A stretch of 8,295 nucleotides of DNA from Achromobacter sp. (GTDB taxonomy: Bacteria > Pseudomonadota > Gammaproteobacteria > Burkholderiales > Burkholderiaceae_B). The notes below the pieces were generated by a model. That model was not told where the DNA came from and did no database searches. It saw nothing but the letters and a program-made list of their open reading frames with translations. Position 1 is the first letter of the stretch. Every line of letters starts with the position of its first letter. The position numbers were made by a program, and so were the translations under genes. Of the stretch, positions 1-6,565 are shown piece by piece. The stretch spans positions 1,039-9,333 of the forward strand of contig DMTA01000572.1 in NCBI GenBank assembly GCA_003454835.1, written 5' to 3'.

Positions 1-277
1 CGACGTAGGGCGTGAAGCGTTCGCGCAGGGTGGGCGCTTCGCGCAGCACGCCGTGCAGCAAGGTCTTGAACCATTGCGCGTCAGCTTCGGAAAAGTCCTC
101 GGTGTCGCGCAGGTGGGCGTCGATCTCGCCGGCGTCCTGCGTGCCTTCGCCGCCGCGCAGCAGCCACGCGTACACGCCCTGCAGCGCGAATTCGCGCGCA
201 CGGCGGCGCGCGCTGCGCGCGTTGGCGCGGGCCTGCGCCGCGCTATCAGCGCTGGTCGTCGTCTTCTTCGTCGTCAA
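1..277 (-). CDS. nusB: Transcription antitermination protein NusB (5' part, C-terminus beyond the window edge)
   Basis: NusB binds boxA RNA together with NusE (ribosomal protein S10) and supports antitermination of rRNA operons in the cytoplasm. About 92 residues are visible. After a basic, Ala/Arg-rich N-terminus comes the typical NusB opening helix ([20 protein letters not shown]), then a helix ending in [17 protein letters not shown], which matches the NusB fold order. The gene follows ribH, a common neighbour of nusB. No ATG or GTG precedes the conserved helix in this frame. The only credible start is TTG at 277 (reading [15 protein letters not shown]), placed 8 nt after a GAGGA ribosome-binding site, so the gene overlaps the 3' end of ribH by 32 nt and is probably translationally coupled to it. 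The family call is firm; the exact start is inferred. Confidence 0.85.
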   Translation of the reverse strand, partial: MTTKKTTTSADSAAQARANARSARRRAREFALQGVYAWLLRGGEGTQDAGEIDAHLRDTEDFSEADAQWFKTLLHGVLREAPTLRERFTPYV

Positions 278-776
278 AATCTTCGTCCTCGTCGTCTTCG
301 TCTTCGTCTTCTTCCTCGGGTTCCAGCGCTGCCACCAGATTGGCCATTTCGACGGCCACCTGGGCGCAATCGCGGCCCTTGCCGGCGGCGCGCGCGTGCG
401 CCTGCTCGTCGGTGTCGACGGTCAGCACGCCGTTCGCGACGGGGACGCCGGTTTCGAGGGAGATGCGGGTGATTGCAGTGGCCGTTTCATTGCTGACCAC
501 TTCAAAGTGATAGGTTTCGCCGCGAATGACCGCGCCCAGCGCGATCAGGGCGTCGAATTCAAACGTTTCGGCCATGTGGGACAGGGCCACGCCCAGTTCC
601 AGCGCGCCGGGCACGGTGGCGACCATGACGTCGCGCTCGTCCACGCCCAGTTCAGCCAGTTCCTTCAGGCACGCTTCGAGTTCGGCCTGGCCGATTTCTT
701 CATTGAAGCGGGCGCGTACGATGCCGATGTGCAGCCCTTCGCCGTTCAGGTCGGGGGTAAGGATGTAAGGGTTCAT
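246..776 (-). CDS. ribH: 6,7-dimethyl-8-ribityllumazine synthase with acidic C-terminal tail
   Basis: RibH condenses 5-amino-6-ribitylamino-uracil with 3,4-dihydroxy-2-butanone 4-phosphate to give lumazine, the penultimate step of riboflavin synthesis, usually as a cytosolic pentamer or 60-mer shell. The 176-residue product shows the family landmarks: RARFNEEI near residue 21, with F24 at the usual aromatic substrate-stacking position; VPGALELG near 55; [17 protein letters not shown] at 81-97, containing the catalytic histidine H90; and VPVANGVLT near 111. The start ATG follows a GAAGG site with a 7-nt spacer; the site overlaps the ribBX stop codon. The family is normally about 150-160 residues long. 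Here residues 152-176 add a tail in which 21 of 25 residues are Asp or Glu. The tail lies after the conserved fold, so it should not remove activity. The DNA encoding it also carries the start of nusB. Confidence 0.96.
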   Translation of the reverse strand: MNPYILTPDLNGEGLHIGIVRARFNEEIGQAELEACLKELAELGVDERDVMVATVPGALELGVALSHMAETFEFDALIALGAVIRGETYHFEVVSNETATAITRISLETGVPVANGVLTVDTDEQAHARAAGKGRDCAQVAVEMANLVAALEPEEEDEDEDDEDEDFDDEEDDDQR

Positions 777-786
777 GTGTCGGCCT

Positions 787-1962
787 TCAGTGTGTTGCGG
801 GAGTGTTCTGCGGGTCGCAATCGTAACCCGTAATGGTGAGCGAGAAGCCCGCCATGCTGGGCATCTTGCGCGGCCGGGCCAGGAGCCTCATTTGCCCCAC
901 GTTCAGGTCGCGCAGAATCTGGGCGCCGATCCCGTAGGTGCGCAGACCGAAGCGGTCGGCGTTGGCAGGATTGGCCTGCGCCTTCGGGTCGTTCCAACCT
1001 GCAATCTGGCCAAACAGATGTTCCGTGGACGACTGGCAGTTCATCAGCACCAGCACGCCGGCCGGAGCGGCGGCGATGGCCTCGAGCGCCTGGGCCACGC
1101 CCCAGCTATGCGGACTGGCGCCGGTGTCGAGCACATCCAGCACGGACGCCGGCTCGTGCACGCGCACCAGCGTCTCGGCGTCGGGAGTCACATTACCATG
1201 CACCAACGCCAAATGGGCGGAGCCGGTGGCGGCGTCTTCGTAGGCCACGGCCTCGAACGTGCCCCAGGCCGTCTGCATGGTGCGCTTGCCCACGCGCTTG
1301 ACGATGGACTCGTGCTCGCTGCGGTACTGGATCAGGTCGGCGATGGTGCCGATCTTCAGGCCGTGCTGGCGGGCGAATTCGACCAGGTCCGGCAGGCGGG
1401 CCATCGTGCCGTCGGGCTTGAGGATTTCGCAGATGACGGCGGCGGGCGTCAGGCCCGCCATGGCGGTCAGGTCGCAGCCCGCCTCGGTATGGCCGGCGCG
1501 GACCAGCACGCCACCGGGTACGGCGCGCACCGGGAAGATGTGGCCGGGCTGGACCAGATCGGCCGGCTTGGCGTCGCGCGCCACGGCCACCTGAATGGTG
1601 CGGGCGCGGTCCGCGGCCGAAATGCCGGTCTCGACGCCTTCGGCGGCTTCGATGGACTGCGTGAAATTAGTGCCGTAACGGGTGCCGTTGCGGGCGGCCA
1701 TCATCGGCAGCTCAAGCTGGCGGCAGCGCTCTTCGGTCAGCGTCAGGCACACCAGGCCGCGGCCGTGGGTAACCATGAAGTTGATGGCTTCGGGCGTGAC
1801 GAATTCGGCGGCCATGACGAGGTCGCCCTCGTTTTCGCGGTCTTCTTCATCAACCAGAATGACGATGCGGCCGGCGCGCAGCTCGGCGATGATCTCGGCA
1901 ACCGAAGCGATGCCGAAGGATTCCGGCTCGGAGCCGGACAAGGAGGACAACTGGACGGACAT
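787..1962 (-). CDS. ribBX: 3,4-dihydroxy-2-butanone-4-phosphate synthase with degenerate GTP cyclohydrolase II-like domain (RibBX form of RibBA)
   Basis: The N-terminal half (about residues 15-215) is RibB, which converts ribulose 5-phosphate to 3,4-dihydroxy-2-butanone 4-phosphate plus formate, the four-carbon donor for Rib[11 protein letters not shown] (38-47) is the acidic metal and substrate loop. [22 protein letters not shown] (140-161, given here in two overlapping blocks: GHIFPVRA and [12 protein letters not shown]) carries the other active-site residues. The C-terminal half (about 218-391) keeps RibA-like edges: VRVHEP at 267, [13 protein letters not shown] at 341, and PRK at 364. Where RibA has its three zinc cysteines (SxRCxCG context) and the RQEGRG catalytic loop, this protein reads [12 protein letters not shown] and [15 protein letters not shown] cyclohydrolase II activity is therefore not expected. 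This matches the RibBX variant known in Proteobacteria, and a separate ribA would be needed elsewhere. It lies 10 nt before ribH. No strong ribosome-binding site precedes the ATG. Confidence 0.93.
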   Translation of the reverse strand: MSVQLSSLSGSEPESFGIASVAEIIAELRAGRIVILVDEEDRENEGDLVMAAEFVTPEAINFMVTHGRGLVCLTLTEERCRQLELPMMAARNGTRYGTNFTQSIEAAEGVETGISAADRARTIQVAVARDAKPADLVQPGHIFPVRAVPGGVLVRAGHTEAGCDLTAMAGLTPAAVICEILKPDGTMARLPDLVEFARQHGLKIGTIADLIQYRSEHESIVKRVGKRTMQTAWGTFEAVAYEDAATGSAHLALVHGNVTPDAETLVRVHEPASVLDVLDTGASPHSWGVAQALEAIAAAPAGVLVLMNCQSSTEHLFGQIAGWNDPKAQANPANADRFGLRTYGIGAQILRDLNVGQMRLLARPRKMPSMAGFSLTITGYDCDPQNTPATH

Positions 1963-2111
1963 GGCGTGACACGTAAACCAGGCGGGAAAGCCCGGATTTT
2001 ACCGCCCCCGCAGGTCAAACCCCTATTGGCGCGTGGCGGCCCCGTCCGGACAGGGGCATCCGGTTAAACTTTCGCCCGGAGATCCCCCCAGAAAAACGAA
2101 GGAAAAACCTC
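1963..2111. promoter_or_regulatory. Divergent intergenic region between ribBX and the HAD phosphatase gene
   Basis: This 149-nt spacer must hold the starts of both divergent units. On the minus strand a TAAAAT box (1996-2001) lies 33 nt before the ribBX ATG. A TTGACC box (2013-2018) lies only 11 nt upstream of it, too close for a standard sigma-70 pair, so the promoter call is weak. GCCCCGTCCGGACAGGGGC (2039-2057) is a near-perfect palindrome with one extra A and could be an operator. A GAAGG site (2098-2102) serves the plus-strand gene with a 9-nt spacer. The spacer is too short for a full FMN riboswitch, and I recognise none of that element's conserved segments in it. Confidence 0.4.
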
Positions 2112-2930
2112 ATGCAAGCCCTTGCGGCCATGCCTTTGAACGTCGCGGCAGCCGTCCGCGTCGTCCTGACCGACATCGACGACACGCTGACCACCGAAGG
2201 CCGCCTGCCTGCCGACGCGTACGCCGCGCTTGAACGCCTGGAACAGGCCGGCATCCAGGTCGTGCCGATCACCGGCCGCCCGGCCGGCTGGTGCGACCAC
2301 ATCGCCCGCATGTGGCCGGTGCGCGCCGTGGTCGGCGAGAACGGCGCGTTCTACTACGCCTACGACCGCCAAGCCCGCCGCATGACCACGCATTACTGGA
2401 CCGACGCCGCGTCGCGCCAGGAAAGCCGCAAGCGGCTGGACGCGATCCGCGACCGCGTCCTGGCCGAGGTGCCGGGCAGCGCCGTCGCCAGCGACCAGGA
2501 CTACCGCGTGGCGGATCTGGCCATCGACTTCTGCGAAGACGTGCCCGCCCTGCCCGACGCGGCGATCAGCCGTATCGTCCAGATCTTCCAGGATGCAGGC
2601 GCGCAGGCCAAGGTCAGCTCCATTCACGTCAACGGCTGGTTCGGCGACTACGACAAGCTCACCATGACGCGCACGATGTTCCAGCGCGAGTTCGGCACGG
2701 ACGTGGCCAGCGCCCTGAACAGCACGCTGTTCATCGGCGATTCGCCCAACGACGAGCCGATGTTCGCCTACTTTCCGATCTCTGTCGGCGTAGCCAACAT
2801 CCAGGCCCAATTGCACCGCCTGACGCACCGCCCCGCCTTTGTTGCCGCCTTTCATGGTGGCGGCGGCTTCGTCGAAATGGCCGACCGGCTGCTCGCCGCA
2901 CGCCAGCCCTCCCAAGTCCAGCCGGCTTAA
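2112..2930 (+). CDS. HAD-superfamily hydrolase, type IIB (Cof / sugar-phosphatase-like)
   Basis: A cytosolic, Mg-dependent phosphatase of the haloacid dehalogenase superfamily, 272 residues. All four catalytic motifs are present. Motif I is DIDDTLT (21-27, nucleophile D21 and general acid/base D23). Motif II is the Thr in PITGRP (52-57). Motif III is K182 in YDKLTM. Motif IV is FIGDSPNDEPM (207-217, with D210 and D214 as metal ligands). The large insert between motifs II and III (about 85-175) is the C2 cap that defines type IIB, as in Cof, sucrose-phosphate phosphatase and mannosyl-phosphoglycerate phosphatase. It is not phosphonoacetaldehyde hydrolase, which has a different cap and a DxAGT-type motif I. 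The start at 2112 has a GAAGG site 9 nt upstream; Met7 (2130) is an alternative. An IclR gene follows after 12 nt. The substrate cannot be told from the sequence. Confidence 0.9.
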   Translation: MQALAAMPLNVAAAVRVVLTDIDDTLTTEGRLPADAYAALERLEQAGIQVVPITGRPAGWCDHIARMWPVRAVVGENGAFYYAYDRQARRMTTHYWTDAASRQESRKRLDAIRDRVLAEVPGSAVASDQDYRVADLAIDFCEDVPALPDAAISRIVQIFQDAGAQAKVSSIHVNGWFGDYDKLTMTRTMFQREFGTDVASALNSTLFIGDSPNDEPMFAYFPISVGVANIQAQLHRLTHRPAFVAAFHGGGGFVEMADRLLAARQPSQVQPA

Positions 2931-2942
2931 GGTCAGCACACC

Positions 2943-3758
2943 GTGGCAACTTCCAAGACCGCGGCGCCCGCCGCCAACGACGGCCGCCGCAGCATCCAGT
3001 CCATCGAGGTGGGCGTGCCGCTCCTTGCCGCGCTTGTCGACGCGGGCAAGCCCCTGACGCTGCGCGACCTCGCAGCCGGCGCGGGCATGACGTCCGCCAA
3101 GGCGCACCCTTACCTGGTCAGCTTCATCCGAGTCGGATTGGTGCAGCAGGACGCCACCACCGGCCAGTACGAGCTGGGGCCGTTCGCCCTGCAGATGGGG
3201 CTGGTCAGCCTGCAGCGTCTGGACCCGGTGCGGGTCGCCATGCCCGAGATCGCGAAGCTGCAGTCCGACATCGGCCACACGCTGGGCATCGCTGTGCTCG
3301 GCTCGCACGGCCCCACCATGATCCACATGACCGAAGCCAGCTACCCGGTCCACGTGAACATGCGCAAGGGCACGGTGATGTCCATGCTGCACACCGCCAC
3401 CGGGCTGGTGTTCGCGGCCTGGCTGCCGCCCAAGGTCAGCGAGCACTACATCGCGCGCGAAGAAGGCGACACCGCCGTCATCGCCAGCGTGCCGCCCCCG
3501 CGCAAGGCGTCCCGCGCCAACATCGAGGCGCAACTGGCCGACATCCGCGTGCACGGCATGGCGCGCGCGCTGGGCAACCCGCTGCCGGGCGTGGACGCGC
3601 TGTCGGTGCCGGTGTTCGACAACACGGGCAGCATCGTGCTGGCGTTGACCAGCCTCGGTCCCACCGGCCTATTCGACGTGTCATGGGACGGCGCGATCGC
3701 GCGACCGCTCATCGCGTGCGCGCAGGAAATCTCCCGCAAGCTGGGCTTCCGCGGCTGA
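2943..3758 (+). CDS. IclR-family transcriptional regulator
   Basis: A 271-residue one-component regulator. Residues 16-85 form the IclR winged helix-turn-helix: RSIQSIEVGVPLLAALVDAG, then LTLRDLAAGAGMTSAKAHPYL (recognition helix around 50-58), then a wing in TGQYELGPFALQMG. Residues about 95-270 are the IclR effector-binding domain, with LGIAVLGSHGPTMIH and the closing ALSVPVFDNTGSIVLALTSLG block. The start is GTG, placed 10 nt after an AAGG site that overlaps the stop codon of the HAD gene, so the two are probably one transcript. It lies immediately upstream of the phn transporter operon, in the same orientation, and is the best candidate for its regulator. That would be unusual, since phosphonate operons are classically controlled by PhoB and the GntR-type PhnF. 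The effector is unknown. Confidence 0.93.
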   Translation: MATSKTAAPAANDGRRSIQSIEVGVPLLAALVDAGKPLTLRDLAAGAGMTSAKAHPYLVSFIRVGLVQQDATTGQYELGPFALQMGLVSLQRLDPVRVAMPEIAKLQSDIGHTLGIAVLGSHGPTMIHMTEASYPVHVNMRKGTVMSMLHTATGLVFAAWLPPKVSEHYIAREEGDTAVIASVPPPRKASRANIEAQLADIRVHGMARALGNPLPGVDALSVPVFDNTGSIVLALTSLGPTGLFDVSWDGAIARPLIACAQEISRKLGFRG

Positions 3759-3772
3759 GCGCACTTTCGCGC

Positions 3773-3814
3773 AAAAACGAACACAAAACGAACAAACCGA
3801 ACAAAAGACGAAAA
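3773..3814 (+). repeat. Short direct repeats CGAACA/CGAAAA with phased A-tracts
   Basis: CGAACA starts at 3778, 3789 and 3798, and the related CGAAAA at 3809, so the spacing is 11, 9 and 11 nt, close to one helical turn. Runs of three to five A residues sit between them at roughly 8-12 nt intervals (3773-3777, 3785-3788, 3794-3796, 3803-3806, 3811-3814). Such phasing predicts intrinsic DNA bending and presents repeated sites on one face of the helix. It lies 15 nt after the IclR stop codon and about 90-130 nt before phnD. The repeats are directly visible; a regulatory role is inferred. Confidence 0.6.
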
Positions 3815-3858
3815 GAAAGGCAGGGACTTTCCCGAGTGTGCCGTCCCCCGTTGTGTGT

Positions 3859-3883
3859 TTGAATTCAGCAAAGATTCAATTCA
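3859..3883 (+). promoter_or_regulatory. TTGAATT inverted repeat, candidate operator of phnD
   Basis: TTGAAT (3859-3864) and ATTCAA (3874-3879) form a perfect 6-bp inverted repeat around 9 nt. TGAATT (3860-3865) and AATTCA (3878-3883) give a second, overlapping 6-bp pairing around 12 nt. The element covers the likely promoter and ends 22 nt before the phnD ATG. AT-rich palindromes are typical targets of IclR-family dimers, and an IclR gene lies directly upstream, but binding here is inferred only. Confidence 0.4.
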
Positions 3884-3905
3884 TACCTACACGAGGAGAC
3901 ACACG

Positions 3906-4904
3906 ATGCAAGCCTTGCGTCTTATGCAGGCGGCCGCGCTGGCCGCATTCGCTTTTGGAGCTTCCGCCGCCCAGGCCGCCGACACCTGCTCAAACCGCGG
4001 CGACCTGGACCAGATGTATTGCGACTCGAACAAGGACCTGGTGGCCGACACGCCCACCGACGCGTCCAAGCTCAAGACGCCTTCCACGCTGGTCTTCACC
4101 TACACGCCGGTCGAAGATCCGGCCGTGTACGAAGACATCTTCAAGCCCTTCACCAAGCACCTCTCCGAATGCACGGGCAAGCGCGTCGTGTTCTACCAGG
4201 TGCAGAGCAACGCGGCTGAAATCGAAGCCATGCGCTCGGGCCGCCTGCACGTCGGAGGCTTCTCGACCGGCCCCACCGCCTTTGCCGTGAACATCGCCGG
4301 CGCCGTGCCGTTTGCCGTGAAGGGCTACGCCGACGGCTTCCAGGGCTACAACCTGATCGTCATCGTCAAGAAAGACAGCCCCTACCAGAAGCTGACCGAC
4401 CTGAAGGGCAAGAAGCTCGCGCACACCGCGCCCTCGTCGAACTCCGGCCACATGGCGCCCGTCGCCCTGTTCCCGAAGGAAGGCCTGACGCCTGACAAGG
4501 ACTACAAGGTCATCTTCTCCGGCAAGCACGACCAATCGGTCATGGGCGTGAACTCCGGCGACTACGACGCCGCCGCCGTCGCCTCGGACGTCTTCAAGCG
4601 CATGGTCGAACGCGGCCAGGTCAAGGAAGCCGATTTCCGCATCATCTACACCAGCGAGAAATTCCCGACCTCGTCGTTCGCCTACGCACATGACCTGGAA
4701 CCGAAGTTCCGCGACCAGATGCTCAAGTGCTTCTACGACTACCGCTTCCCGCCGGAAATGTCCAAGGCCTTCGACAACGCCGACCGCTTCTACCCGGTGA
4801 CGTACGAGAAGGACTGGGCCATCGTCCGCCAGGTCGCTGAATCCGGTGGCGAAAGCTTCAACCGCGCGGCCTACGACCGCGAATCCGCAAAGAGCAAGAA
4901 GTAA
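3906..4904 (+). CDS. phnD: Phosphate/phosphite/phosphonate ABC transporter, periplasmic substrate-binding protein PhnD
   Basis: PhnD captures a phosphorus oxyanion in the periplasm and delivers it to the PhnE permeases. The 332-residue product starts with a Sec signal peptide (hydrophobic run about 8-20, likely cleavage after AQA at 22-24) and has no lipobox. The mature part is a PF12974-type binding protein: TLVFTYTPVEDPAVYEDIFKP, split here as TLVFTYTPVE (61-70) and DPAVYEDIFKP (71-81); QVQSNAAEIEAMRSGRLHVGG (98-118); a Ser-rich ligand loop APSSNSGHMAP (175-185); and GKHDQSVMGVNSGDYDAAAV (206-225). Mature cysteines C28, C39, C89 and C275 could form disulfides. The start at 3906 was chosen over an upstream in-frame ATG at 3855 because it has a GAGGAG site 7 nt ahead and puts the signal peptide at the N-terminus. 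phnC follows after 6 nt. The exact ligand cannot be read from the sequence. Confidence 0.93.
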   Translation: MQALRLMQAAALAAFAFGASAAQAADTCSNRGDLDQMYCDSNKDLVADTPTDASKLKTPSTLVFTYTPVEDPAVYEDIFKPFTKHLSECTGKRVVFYQVQSNAAEIEAMRSGRLHVGGFSTGPTAFAVNIAGAVPFAVKGYADGFQGYNLIVIVKKDSPYQKLTDLKGKKLAHTAPSSNSGHMAPVALFPKEGLTPDKDYKVIFSGKHDQSVMGVNSGDYDAAAVASDVFKRMVERGQVKEADFRIIYTSEKFPTSSFAYAHDLEPKFRDQMLKCFYDYRFPPEMSKAFDNADRFYPVTYEKDWAIVRQVAESGGESFNRAAYDRESAKSKK

Positions 4905-4910
4905 TCCAGC

Positions 4911-5681
4911 ATGACGACGTCGCTACGCATTTCCGGCCTGGTCAAGGAATACCGGGCCGGCCGGCCGGTACTGAACGGCATTGACCTGCAGATCGCCGGT
5001 CAGGGGCTCACCGCCATCATCGGTCCTTCGGGCACCGGCAAAAGCACGCTCCTGCGCTGCATCAACCGGCTGATCGAACCCACCAAGGGCGAGATCATCC
5101 TGCAGTCTCAGGACGGCACTGTGGATTTGGCGCAGGTGCGCGGCGCGTCGCTGCGCCGCGCGCGCCGCCGCATCGGCATGGTGTTCCAGGAATACAACCT
5201 GGTCGAACGTCTGACCGTGATGGAAAACCTGCTGACCGGCCGGCTGGGGTACACCTCAGCCATGAAGGCCTGGATGCGCCGCTTCGAGCCCGAGGACATC
5301 GAGCACGCCTACAAGCTGCTCGACACCGTGGGCCTTGCCGGATTTGCGGACCAGCGCGCCGATGCGCTGTCGGGCGGCCAGCGCCAGCGCGTGGGCATTG
5401 CCCGCGCGCTGATGCAGCGCCCGCAGGTGTTGCTGGCCGACGAGCCGACGTCGTCGCTTGACCCCAAGACCTCCGTCGAGATCATGGAACTGCTGTCCGC
5501 GCAGGGCAGCGCCACGGGCATCCCCGTCATCGTCAACATCCACGACGTCGAACTGGCGCGCCGCTATGCCACGCGCATCGTCGGCATGTCGGGCGGCCAC
5601 GTGGTCTATGACGGCGACGGCCAGGGCCTGGACGCGACCATGCTCAAGACCATCTACGGAGGCGAGTCTTGGCTGGAATGA
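4911..5681 (+). CDS. phnC: Phosphonate-type ABC transporter ATP-binding protein PhnC
   Basis: PhnC is the ATPase that drives import through the PhnE permeases at the inner face of the membrane. The 256-residue protein is a full-length single nucleotide-binding domain with every motif intact: Walker [10 protein letters not shown] (38-46), Q-loop Q93 in VFQEYNL, signature [15 protein letters not shown] (153-167), Walker B VLLADEP (173-179) followed by the D-loop TSSLDP, and switch histidine H211 in NIHDVELA. The segment after the Q-loop, with [10 protein letters not shown] and a long basic helix, is typical of PhnC. It begins 6 nt after the phnD stop; the ribosome-binding site is a weak AAGAAG within the end of phnD, suggesting coupled translation. 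Its end overlaps the first permease gene. Confidence 0.95.
   Translation: MTTSLRISGLVKEYRAGRPVLNGIDLQIAGQGLTAIIGPSGTGKSTLLRCINRLIEPTKGEIILQSQDGTVDLAQVRGASLRRARRRIGMVFQEYNLVERLTVMENLLTGRLGYTSAMKAWMRRFEPEDIEHAYKLLDTVGLAGFADQRADALSGGQRQRVGIARALMQRPQVLLADEPTSSLDPKTSVEIMELLSAQGSATGIPVIVNIHDVELARRYATRIVGMSGGHVVYDGDGQGLDATMLKTIYGGESWLE
5658..5662 (+). promoter_or_regulatory. Ribosome-binding site GGAGG that favours the TTG start of the first phnE
   Basis: GGAGG lies inside the 3' end of phnC, 6 nt before a TTG at 5669 and 15 nt before an ATG at 5678. The normal 5-9 nt spacing supports TTG as the start. The ATG would instead give a 4-nt ATGA overlap with the phnC stop codon, also a common arrangement, so the choice is not closed. 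Confidence 0.5.
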
Positions 5682-6565
5682 CGCAACCCCGGGGCGGCAT
5701 CCGCCCCTTCGCCATGTCGGGGCGCGCCAAGGCCGGCGTGCTGCTGCTGGTGCTCTACACCATCTATGCCGCCGCGCAGCTGGACTTCAGCTGGTCGCGC
5801 TTCGAATCCGGCATGGGTCATGCATCGACGTTCCTGGCGCGCATGTTCCCGCCCAACTTCGAGAAGCCCGCCACGTTGTGGAAGGGCATCGCCGAAAGCC
5901 TGGAGATCGCCGTCCTGGCCTCCATGCTGGGCATCATCCTGGCGCTGCCCGTAGGCCTCCTGGGCGCGCGCAACCTGATGCCTGCGTGGATCTCCTGGCC
6001 CGCGCGATCGATCGTTGCACTGTGCCGCGCGCTGCACCCGGTCATCGTCGCCATCCTGTTCGTCAAGGCCGTGGGCTTTGGCGCGCTGGCCGGCATCCTG
6101 GCGCTGACCGTCGCGTCGATTGGCTTCATCGGCAAGCTCTTTACCGAGGCCATCGAGGAAATCTCGCTCAAGCAGGTCGAAGCGGTGCGCGCCACCGGCG
6201 CCTCGTTCGCCAACGTCATCGTGTTCGGCGTGCTGCCACAGGTGTTCGCGCGGTTCATCGGCTTTGCCACCTACCAGTTCGACTCCAACCTGCGCAACTC
6301 CACCATGGTGGGGATCGTGGGCGCGGGCGGCGTGGGCGGCACCCTGTTCTCGGCCTTCCAGCGCTTCGATTACGACTTCGTCAGCGCCATCCTGCTGACC
6401 CTGATCGCGATCATCATGCTGGGTGAAATCCTGGCCGGCTTCGTGCGGGCGGTGTTCCTGGACAACCTGGGTTTCGACCGCATCCTGCAAAGCCGCTTCG
6501 CGGGCGCCCGCGGCATCGGCAGCAGCAAGCCGGCGGCCGCACGCAAGGCGGAGGTGGAAGAATGA
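5669..6565 (+). CDS. phnE: Phosphonate-type ABC transporter permease PhnE (first copy)
   Basis: Inner-membrane permease of the PhnCDE importer, 298 residues from the TTG start, or 295 from the ATG at 5678. It has a short cytoplasmic N-terminus and hydrophobic segments at about 22-38, 76-100, 112-133, 136-156 and 238-262, consistent with the binding-protein-dependent transport permease fold. The cytoplasmic EAA coupling loop is clear: [20 protein letters not shown] (160-179) followed by [10 protein letters not shown]. It is followed by [15 protein letters not shown] (210-224). These features place it in the PhnE subfamily. It overlaps phnC by 13 nt (or 4 nt) and the second permease gene by 4 nt. 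It is clearly related to its neighbour but not a recent duplicate, so the two probably pair as a heterodimer. Confidence 0.93.
   Translation: MAGMTQPRGGIRPFAMSGRAKAGVLLLVLYTIYAAAQLDFSWSRFESGMGHASTFLARMFPPNFEKPATLWKGIAESLEIAVLASMLGIILALPVGLLGARNLMPAWISWPARSIVALCRALHPVIVAILFVKAVGFGALAGILALTVASIGFIGKLFTEAIEEISLKQVEAVRATGASFANVIVFGVLPQVFARFIGFATYQFDSNLRNSTMVGIVGAGGVGGTLFSAFQRFDYDFVSAILLTLIAIIMLGEILAGFVRAVFLDNLGFDRILQSRFAGARGIGSSKPAAARKAEVEE

Larger units (their letters stand above)
3759..3905 (+). promoter_or_regulatory. A-rich regulatory spacer and probable promoter region of the phn transporter operon
   Basis: This 147-nt spacer is much richer in A/T than its flanks. It holds four CGAAMA repeats in its first third, a GGGACTTTCCC inverted repeat (3823-3833) and a TTGAATT inverted repeat near 3859-3883. 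A tentative sigma-70 pair is TTGTGT (3851-3856) with TTCAAT (3875-3880), spacer 18. An alternative pairs TTGAAT (3859-3864) with CATACC (3882-3887), spacer 17, which would leave a very short leader. Neither pair is strong, which would suit an activated or phosphate-regulated promoter. I could not pick out a convincing PHO box. GAGGAG (3893-3898) is a strong ribosome-binding site 7 nt before the phnD ATG at 3906. Confidence 0.5.

Noticed and set aside
1996..2018. TTGACC and TAAAAT as a sigma-70 promoter for ribBX
   Set aside because: The spacer is 11 nt, too short for a standard promoter; only the -10-like box is kept as a weak hint.
775..2067. 430-codon open frame opposite ribBX
   Set aside because: Antisense shadow of a gene with clear RibB motifs; the translation resembles no family.
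1963..2111. FMN riboswitch upstream of ribBX
   Set aside because: The spacer is only 149 nt, shared with a divergent gene, and shows none of the conserved RFN segments that I would recognise.
2112..2930. HAD gene as phosphonoacetaldehyde hydrolase (phnX), given the phn neighbours
   Set aside because: Motif I is DIDDT and the cap lies between motifs II and III (type IIB), unlike phosphonatase.
2064..3554. 496-codon open frame on the minus strand opposite the HAD and IclR genes
   Set aside because: Its composition (rich in Gly, Ala, Arg, His, Val) is that of an antisense shadow in GC-rich DNA. Both plus-strand genes beneath it have intact family motifs.
3759..3777. GCGC-ACTTTC-GCGC as a terminator after the IclR gene
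   Set aside because: Only a 4-bp stem, followed by A rather than T on the plus strand; read-through into phnD remains possible.
2291..3862. 523-codon open frame on the plus strand overlapping the HAD and IclR genes
   Set aside because: Arg/Pro/Ala-rich translation with no recognisable domain; it is an out-of-frame reading of two well-supported genes.
3855..3905. Upstream ATG at 3855 as the phnD start
   Set aside because: It would place 17 polar residues before the signal peptide and has no good ribosome-binding site, whereas the ATG at 3906 has GAGGAG at a 7-nt spacer.
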